Shown here in pieces: positions 56,494-64,000 of a DNA stretch of 64,000 nucleotides (positions are counted from its first letter, which is position 1; each line of letters starts with the position of its first letter). Origin of the DNA: Psilocybe azurescens (Eukaryota; Basidiomycota; Agaricomycetes; Agaricales; Agrocybaceae); NCBI GenBank assembly GCA_023853785.1, contig JAJIRX010000680.1:150526-214525 (forward strand). The letters run 5' to 3'. A program made the position numbers and the translations under genes. Under the pieces are notes generated by a model that ran no database searches, was not told the DNA's origin, and worked only from the letters and a program-made list of their open reading frames with translations.

Positions 56494-59400
56494 AATGGCC
56501 GAACAACTTTCAATAAATTCATTGACCTAGAGTCGCCAACCGCCACCAGCGACTCTGACATGTTCAGCCTATTCAACTTCAATACACAACCTCAACCCCA
56601 ACCTCAACCCAATGCAGACGTTTCAATGGATAACTTTGACGCAGTGCATATTTTATTTATTAACTGTAAAGTTGTTATTTTGAGCTAACTGATCTGCAGA
56701 ATCGGCCTGGTGCCGTGCAACAACGCTCCAAACTTATACCCGTGACCAGCCATCCTTTAGAGCCTGCTCAAGGATATCATTCTCCCCGGCCGTGAATCCA
56801 GTAACAATAGAACCCTCCAGTACCGGAACAAGCCAGGCTATCCCAGGCATAACTGCCATGGCCGTCGATACAGCCACCAACCCAAACCAGTCTACGCCGG
56901 ATCAAGAACTGCCCATCACCCCACGGAGCGAGCAACAACACATCTCATATCCAAATGATATGAACCTTGACGAAACGCGAGGTCAAGTAGATCCTCTCCT
57001 AGGCAACAAAGCCGTTTTGCAAACCTCCAACATACACCCGCCGCTTCCTCAACAGCAATTTGCCAATGGCCCTCACAGAAACATCGAGCCAACATATGAA
57101 CACATACCTCAGCCATCGACTCAGTCGCTGGTACCGAAGCCGTTCACGTTGAAGCCGTTCGCATTCACATTAAAACCGACACCAACTAAGCATCAAATAT
57201 CGATCGGAAGGCGGAAAGGGCCTGGGCAGGAAGGTTCAGCGGACACGTTGGTCAAGCGGCGCAATGACGAACCTGGGGTTTATTTACAAAACACGGAAAA
57301 AGACACAGAATGTGTAAGTTAACCATTCCTGCTGTTAGATTAACAAGGCTCACCTCATAATAGATCAAAACACGGGTCATCGAGCAAAGTGATTTTACCA
57401 CAAGGCAGATGCTGGACCTGAAGGACAAAGAAATTCGCTGGATGAAGGAGAAAGTGAGTAATCAAACTGCTGCCTGATGAGTATATCAGACTTACCATAT
57501 AATAATAGATGGACAAACACCAGGACAACTTCAACGAAGTCTTGGAGCGGTTATTGGCCTTGGAGCAGTCAAACAAAGAGCATGCTGCTAAGTTGGAAGC
57601 GACAGAAGCGCAGCTCGAAAAGAACGCAAAGAATACAGGAAGATAGAAGAGAAGCGATTTCACGAACGTCAGGTAAACCAGGACAGTGCCGATAGGTTGA
57701 AAGCGACAGAAGCACGGTTCGAGAGGGAACGTCTGGAACGGCAGGAGTTGGAGGAGAAGCGAAATCGCGAATATCATGAGAAGCTGTGTGTATTGGAAAG
57801 GGAACGGAGACAGCTTGAAGAACATGCACGCGCTACTGTAAATGCACCATCAGGTATTTAAGACTTCATATTCCGAAATATTTAAAACACAAACTTACGT
57901 TGACCAATCTAGGATTACCATTCCCCACTCCTACTACGGAGGGTGTTATCCCGTCAACCAGCGGGCAACTTCCTCAGGTATCCAGCCATAGTCATCAGGA
58001 AGGAGGCGATGTAGATATGGACAATCATCCACAAGGTCAGCCTCCTGCTCCAATAGAGCGCGCGACCACGGTATCACAGGTCATGTCCACCACAGCGGCA
58101 CCGCAAGTTACACTTACTCCCACTCCAATGTTCGACATGCATACTGCCTCCAGTAGCGGACAGTCTCATCTAGCGCCCGGAGAGGGTCGGCAAGGAGACG
58201 ACGACGCAATGATGGGTGAAAACCCACAAAGCCCTTCCAAAGACAAGGGCAAGGCTCGCGCCTGTTGCTGATGAAAGCTCGGGGAAGAGTTCGACCATGT
58301 CGTATCCGATGACGATGACAACGAGGTGAGCCATCCTGTTCCTAATTTTATAGTCATGCTGACGCATTGAAAGGACGATGAAGGGCTTCCTCATTGTGTC
58401 CCACCACCATATAAATTCAAACGTCCACGGGGCGGGGCAGGCCCCCGGCTGAAAGCTGTCTATGGTGACAATGAGCCTGCAACACCGTCTACCTCCAACA
58501 GTCCTGGACAACAAATTATTCGCGGCAATGTTGACGTTGCGCAAGTCGAGGAAATTACAAAACAGTTCTTTCGGTCTTGGCGACCACAGGTGCATTGCCA
58601 AGTGCACCACGGACACCAGCCAGAAGACAGAAACACGCTTCAGCACTGGTGAAACAACCGGCTACGAAAGCCTCTAACAGTCCATCTAAGATAATCGGGG
58701 TAAGTTCATAGCACATTCAAATCTTAATGTGGGCTAACCCACCATGCGTATCTATCTAGAAAGCAGTTCGGCTCCACATGAATTCACTTATTGGAATCAA
58801 GAAGGATGACCAGATCCTAGGCGTCAAACCGCCTCTCCTGAATGTTGTCGAAAAATTCGCAATTGACGAAAATCCGGTCAGCTGTCCAAGCCTAGCTCCG
58901 CTGAATTTCTGCTTCAAGTCAAACACAATCATCCATGGAACGAGGAGTTGGTCAACCAGTTCATGCAGTCCTTCTTGTTGAAGCATAGCCTTCAATCCGA
59001 AGACCAGCCAGTCGCTTATGCCGCTGTTAAACAACGTTTCACGATCCTCAAGGCGTTTGTAAGGACGCGAAGCCGAAAGAGGGAGAAGACGAAGTGCAGA
59101 CTCGTGAACGGGTGGAGAAAATCAAAAAAGTAAGAAGGCGAGGTCGCGCCGGGACACACGACGCCGTGGGGTGGGTTTGTTTTTCGATTTTCTACATTTT
59201 GGGAGACTTATGCAATTCTAGTTGTCGAGTAACCGACTCGAAACCGCCAACGACAATCGAAAGGGAGGAGCGGATCCTGCTTGGGAGTTTCTGTACCAAG
59301 TAGCACACATGCTGACCGCGGAGGGCATGTCTTCTGACGAGAGTGGACCTGAAGAACGTAAATTCACAATCAGGATCCGACAGTGGCGCAGCGCTGCATT

Positions 59401-59643
59401 GATTCCGTACCTGACAATCATCGACCGTGATATGAACAAGAGGACTGGGCTGGGCAACCCTGTGCCAGGGAACCCGGCTAGGCAGCGTGTAAGGATGGGG
59501 GGATCATTAGCCCAGGGGCGATTCCAGGATTGCCAGAGAACTTCTACGACGCGACTTGGTACGCTGGCCTGAGCGAGAGTACTAAAATTGACCTCCAGCC
59601 AAAACCCGCTATAGTTCTACCAGCAATCATGACGGACAATTAG
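56494..59643 (+). CDS. Coiled-coil/low-complexity hypothetical gene, transposon-associated family
   Basis: A multi-exon plus-strand gene. Early exons are Pro/Gln-rich (FNTQPQPQPQPNADVSMDN, then VNPVTIEPSSTGTSQ), followed by charged coiled-coil (LDLKDKEIRWMKEK, EVLERLLALEQSNKEHAAKL, RERLERQELEEKRNREYHEK). The C-terminal part is conserved-looking: WEFLYQVAHMLTAEGMSSDE, RIRQWRSAALIPYLTIIDRD, GNPVPGNPARQR, and GLPENFYDATWYAGLSESTK, ending PAIMTDN at TAG 59641-59643. I recognise the MSSDES / NPR-RR / FY...WY pattern from repeated Agaricomycete proteins found beside transposons. The start is not fixed (ATG 56494 is a guess). Frame breaks include CCCC 56784-56787. Function unknown. Confidence 0.5.
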
Positions 59644-59755
59644 ATAGCGACAATAGGCAAAGAAAATTGTATATACCTAGAGAATATCTGAATCGTTGAT
59701 CGACCATGATAGCGACAACAAAAAGTAAACGCCAGAGACAGTGGACTAAGGCAGA

Positions 59756-60015
59756 GTGTCCTGGGCACCCAGAACACTCTGAGTAGGCCTGAGTTCGAGC
59801 AGAAGGGAGACAGTTAGGTGGTGACAATAGGCTGGGGAAAGAGTGCATACCTAGTGCATAACTAGCAATCGATCAAGAGCGTGGACCACCAAAATGTCAA
59901 CATATAATCAGGCTAAGATCGTCTGAAGTAGCGTGTCCTGGACACCCAGGACACTCTGAGGAAGATTGTTCTCGAGTTGAAGAGATGTTGATAGTGTCCT
60001 GGACACCCAGGACAC
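59756..60015 (+). repeat. Palindromic 22-mers, CA orientation (3 copies)
   Basis: 59756-59777 has arms GTGTCCTGGG and CCCAGAACAC around CA. 59933-59954 and 59994-60015 are identical to each other (GTGTCCTGGACA then CCCAGGACAC). Confidence 0.85.
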
Positions 60016-60075
60016 TCGAAAGGATTGTGGACGTTAGAGACGATAAGAGCGCGTGTCATCGTAGAGCGTGTGTGA

Positions 60076-60153
60076 TTGTTTGGCTATGGGTTTGAAGCCA
60101 AACAAATGTGACTGATTGCGTGATTGTTTGGTTACGGGGCTTCAAGCCAAACA
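60076..60153. repeat. Two related hairpins upstream of transposase
   Basis: 60076-60105 pairs TTGTTTGGC with GCCAAACAA. 60125-60153 pairs TGTTTGG with CCAAACA. Both are preceded by GTGATTG.TTGG and share a Cys/Phe-neutral A/T spacer. They may be one duplicated unit. Confidence 0.75.
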
Positions 60154-60211
60154 GACACGCTTATCGAAACCCGCTCTAATCCGCTCTCTCTAACCCACTC
60201 TTACTCAATGT

Positions 60212-60449
60212 TGTTCTGGGTGCCCAGAACAGCGTTGTACTCTGCGTTGCCTTTGCAACGCTCTAATGGAAACCTGGGTGTCCAGGTTTTTTTGTGCCTA
60301 CTTGTTGAGTGAATGAGTGCGACAAGGTCACCATGGTGAGTGCGTTATTGTTCTCTAAGTCGACGCGATGCTTACTTTAAGAGACCACAGAACGCGAACA
60401 CCCTTCCCGTCTTTCTCCCCGTCCCCTGTGTTCTGGGTGCCCAGAACAC
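60212..60449 (+). repeat. Palindromic 20-22-mers, TG orientation (3 copies)
   Basis: 60212-60231 (TGTTCTGGG, TG, CCCAGAACA), 60270-60289 (AAACCTGGG, TG, TCCAGGTTT) and 60428-60449 (GTGTTCTGGG, TG, CCCAGAACAC, perfect arms). The last lies about 105 bases before the transposase start. Confidence 0.85.
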
Positions 60450-60553
60450 GTTCTTGTTCCATAAACGCTTTCTAGCTGACTCGGTTTCTCGTCAGTCACT
60501 CGATCACTCTCAGACTGTTAGATGTTTTCTGATTGACGATATAACTACAGGAA

Positions 60554-63500
60554 ATGCCCACTCGAACGTGCACATGCTCCACTAGCCAATGCGGGCTTGT
60601 TGAAGGTGGAGTAGAGCTGGACATTCGCACCTACAACAACCATCTCCGCAAGGATCGGGCTGCCAACAAACTTGCTGAAGATTAAGCAAGTTCTTGACGA
60701 TGAAATCGAGAAAGTCGGGCAACATTTCGCCTCCCTGGCCGTCTCCGATTCCATCCCTGCTCCATCGTCGGCTCCAGGTGATCGACTCTGGTCGCAACCA
60801 GGCGACAATGACGAAAATTCCTCGGTGTCGTCGTCTTCCAAGCCACAATCTTCCCGTCAACAAATTATTCGCAACCTCCTTTCTCGTCTTGCTGAGATCG
60901 AATCCGCTGTGGATATTCTTGCTGCCAACGTAGCTGTCGAACTCGAGAAACTACACACAATTCCACTTACAAATGCATTTCCACTGAGGCACCACCATGC
61001 CGAGTGTATCCGCATCCAGACCGATCTCAGCAAAGTTGTGTACACGGCGGTGCCCGTCACTGCCATGAAACGTCAAGTCTCAGGCAAAGTGGACGATATT
61101 GCGGAAAAGTTGGAGGAGGCAAAGCTATCCTGGGTCAGGAACAGGAAAACATCGAATTCACGGCAGGATGCAGAAACTCCTGGTATCAAATTTTCTACAG
61201 GTAAGACAGATCACAATCACATACATGACATTCTGAATTTAATATCGAACATATAGACCGCTTCTTCAATCCGCTGCTTGCTTAAGCGTCGCATCCCATC
61301 CTCCAGTTATCTATTTTCATCGCCATCGTATTCCAGACACTTTTCAGCGTCAGTCGAAGTGGCACATCTGCCCTGATGGAAATGTTGCAATACCTAGTAC
61401 AACTATCGTTCATGCGAACCAATGCCGATTTGTCTGCACGCGACCAAAAGGTGCTATCCGACTTTCCATCCGATTGTCGGTCATTTAAGAACTCTCTCGA
61501 CCTGGAGGCTGACACCGTCATTTATGCGGTCTGCCCCAATGACAAATGTCAAGCCACGTACGCCGCGAAGTACAAAGATGGGTCTCCTGTCGCTATATAC
61601 CCATCCCGCTGCAAAGCGCGTCATGGGCAGACGGTGCAATGAACAGCTCCTACGTCCCGAGTGGTTGAGAAGCGTACATCTACACGCCGATAAAACCGTC
61701 TACTTCAACCCCATCACTTGGCTTGGACGACTTCTTTCACGCCCTGGAGTTGAAGCAGATATGGACAAATCGTGGATAGGTCTAAGACCCCGCCAGGAGT
61801 TGCCCGCACAATGCGCGACATTTTGACGGCGATGTTCTCCGCAAATTCAAAGGACCAGATGGTACTCATTTCAGTGTAGGGAATGGGGGACGCTATGTCT
61901 CTCTCTATCAATCGATTTCTTCAACCCGCTGGGCAACAAACAAGCAGGAAAGAAAGTCTCAATTGGTCTTGTCACCCTCGTTTGCCTTAATCTACCCCCT
62001 GATATTCGCTATAAGCCTGAGAACATGTTTCTTGCTGGTGTGATTCCTGGGCCAAACGAACCTCCTTTGTCTGCGATCAATCACTTCCTCAAACCCTTAG
62101 TCGACGACTTCCTCAAGTTCTGGAATCCTGGTGTCCGCTTCAGCCGAACTGACGGTCATCCGGATGGGCGATTGGTGCGATGCGCCATAGTGTGTGTTGT
62201 CTGTGACTTGCCTGCTGCCCGGAAAACAGCAGGCTTTGCGTCGAGTGCCCATACTCATTTCTGTTCAATTTGCGAGTGTGACCTCAAACGCACGGATATG
62301 GGCATCTCGATTATGCCTCTTGGCATCGGAGAACCAACGAAAGCTGTCGACGAACAGCCAAACAATTCAGAAGGGCTGGTTCAAATCCTACAGCTGATGG
62401 AATTGTCGCTAGCACCGGCGTTCGCTGGTCGCAGCTCCTTCGACTTCCCTATTTTGATCCATCGCGCTTTGTTGTTGTAGACGCAATGCACAACCTTTTC
62501 CTTGGCCTCATCCGCGAACACTTTGATACCATTCTAGGCTACGAGTTCCTAAAGCCGAGAAGGAACCACCCGTTTTCAATGCCAAAATCTCTGATGCATG
62601 GAAGCAGATGAGTAAGGGTGAATGTGCATCAATGAGGCGGATTATCCGCTGGTTGGAGCATCCTATGTGTCGGGACCTTCGGACAGAGGCAGGGAGGTTG
62701 ATGTGGCAGAAGCGATTCTTCACAGCACCTCTCAGTTTTGAGGGTGGTAGCTATTGAGCTTGGCTGTAAGCCGATTACAACCGATATACGCAAGACAAAG
62801 GAGCCAAACCGTGCAGATTATTCTCGTGGCATTCTTTATTGGGTAGGTCTCCTTTCATTCCTTGTCATCTCATTTTCTTATGTTTTATATTTCCAGCGAA
62901 TGTATAAAACTGAAGTCAACTATGATCCAGAGGGTCATTTGGCATCAGGCACCCAGTGCGGGCACGTTCTCACACGGGAGGAGGCCGCGGAAATACATTC
63001 CGACATTCAACACCTGGTTCGACCGTCATGGCTGACATCCCTGCCAGCCAAACTTGGTTTGAGCAGTCATGGAAAGCTTAAGGCTGACCAATGGCGTGTT
63101 CTTGGAACGAACTCTCCTACCTATTACCTTGACTCGCCTCTGGTCCAATTCTGATGGAACCGACAACCGTTCTGAGAGTGCTGCCGCATCCTTGAAATCA
63201 CCCTCCACCTTGTTTCTGCAGTTGTCACTGCCACCTCTCGTGTCACCTCAGCCGCGCATGCAGAAACTTACCTCAACCACATTCTTGCGTACCTTCATGG
63301 CTTGAAGGCACTGTTCCCAGAGTACAAATTGCCTGAATCAACACATGGCCATTCATCTCTATGAATACCTTGTATTCTATGGTCCAGTTCATTCATGGTG
63401 GACCTTTCCATTTGAAAGGGTTATCGGCATGCTGCAACGAATCTCGACGAATTATAAGCCAAGTAGGTCTTGAATTTTAATTCTTTATGACTGTACTGAC

Positions 63501-64000
63501 AAGTTCTAGGCGAATATGAAGAAACTATCTCACGTTCATTTATGCGAGCAAGTAACCTACGGAATCTCTTTCATAGAGTTGGAACTCCAGAGGTCATCCG
63601 TAACTGCGAGCCCATGCTGAAAAGCCTCATCAACCCAGAAGTCCAAGTACTCTGACTGATATTCTCAGCCTCTCACAAGACCAAGGACACAATGACGAAG
63701 AGCAGGTGGAGGATTTTATGGCTCGGAAAAAGCACTCAGCAACACCTCTTCCAGAAGCACTTGAGGCGTGTTTTGTCAAATCCTTTGATCAGCTGTTGGA
63801 TGCGACTGTCTTGTCGCATATTGCGATTAATGGCATAACGTATTCGACATCCTGGAAGCATCTCGGTAATTCTGCCTATACTACTCCATTCTGGTTCTCC
63901 AAACAAATATTTGCCGGCACGTATTGATTATATCACGCAAGTCGACTTTGAAGATAATGACAACCCGTGTACTGTAACTTATGTTGCTGCCCGGAAATAC
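60554..64000 (+). CDS. Plavaka/Tnp2-type transposase, partial at window edge
   Basis: Transposase of a CACTA-related DNA transposon. ATG 60554 opens MPTRTCTCSTSQCGLVEGGV, a Cys-containing N-terminus. A helical region follows (DDEIEKVGQHFASLAV), then VIYAVCPNDKCQATYA (Cys-x4-Cys). The conserved core is KVSIGLVTLVCLNLPPDIRY, PENMFLAGVIPGPNEPPLSA, INHFLKPLVDDFLKFWNPGV and VVDAMHNLFLGLIREHF, followed by GPVHSWWTFPFERVIGML. The last exons reach the window end in frame (DYITQVDFEDNDNPCTV), so the C-terminus is missing. Several frame breaks and introns occur, at 60680, about 61650 and about 62400 among others; some may be true decay. Its job would be excision and reinsertion of its own element via the flanking palindromic repeats (inference). 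Confidence 0.82.

Larger units (their letters stand above)
59644..60553. other. Repeat-rich block upstream of transposase
   Basis: Contains six palindromic 22-mers, two 28-30-base hairpins, one GCGTTGC/GCAACGC hairpin (60244-60261) and a partial direct duplication (GCGACAATAGG near 59647 and GTGACAATAGG near 59820, with ATACCTAG downstream in both). No gene. Confidence 0.7.

Noticed and set aside
51135..60449. Palindromic repeats as a CRISPR array
   Set aside because: The organism is a eukaryote, spacing is irregular overall, and there are no cas genes; transposon subterminal repeats explain them better.

Overview
This is nuclear DNA from a filamentous basidiomycete, most likely a mushroom-forming Agaricomycete. 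The evidence is dense short GT-AG introns of about 50-60 bases, closely spaced genes on both strands, a mushroom-type peptidyl-Lys metalloendopeptidase, fungal families such as Sho1 and WLM/Wss1, and a Plavaka/Tnp2-type transposase. Genes were reconstructed by reading conserved family frames across introns. Exon ends are reliable where given, and the outermost gene limits are start and stop codons.

Layout. About 0-50 kb is an ordinary gene-rich arm: sphingomyelinase-like phosphodiesterase, peptidyl-Lys metalloprotease, F-box protein, Fhit-like HIT protein, FAD monooxygenase, PhzF-like protein, a second F-box protein, WBP11 splicing factor, RNF10-type RING protein, a TA-flanked MITE (21.8-22.8 kb), Sho1 osmosensor, NTase-fold protein, three tandem GNAT acetyltransferases, elongation factor 2, RRM-like protein, ricin-B-like lectin protein, two tandem WLM/RanBP2-zinc-finger proteases, EF2 lysine methyltransferase, mitochondrial ribosomal mS45/Bot1p, NR2C2AP-like protein, tyrosine phosphatase, quinone oxidoreductase, and a large unknown protein. 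From about 50.8 kb to the right edge the window is repeat-rich. It holds tandem repeats, thirteen near-palindromic 22-mers, hairpins, inverted repeats, three or four genes of accessory families (a WD40/membrane protein and unknowns), and from 60.55 kb a transposase running off the edge.

A dominant feature is a pattern of isolated single-base frame breaks, nearly all in short homopolymers, inside otherwise well-preserved genes including EF2, WBP11, RNF10 and a mitochondrial ribosomal protein. I read these as sequencing or assembly errors, not mass pseudogenisation. A gene caller will split these genes.

Functional themes. EF2 and its candidate lysine methyltransferase (EFM3/EEF2KMT) are about 7 kb apart. 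Tandem duplication has produced the GNAT trio and the WLM pair; in the WLM pair the second copy keeps SUMO-interacting motifs that look degraded in the first. The most unusual signal is the 22-base palindrome family at 51.1-51.7, 55.2 and 59.8-60.4 kb. It is best explained as subterminal transposase-recognition repeats of two or more abutting CACTA/Plavaka-like elements that carry host-like cargo genes.
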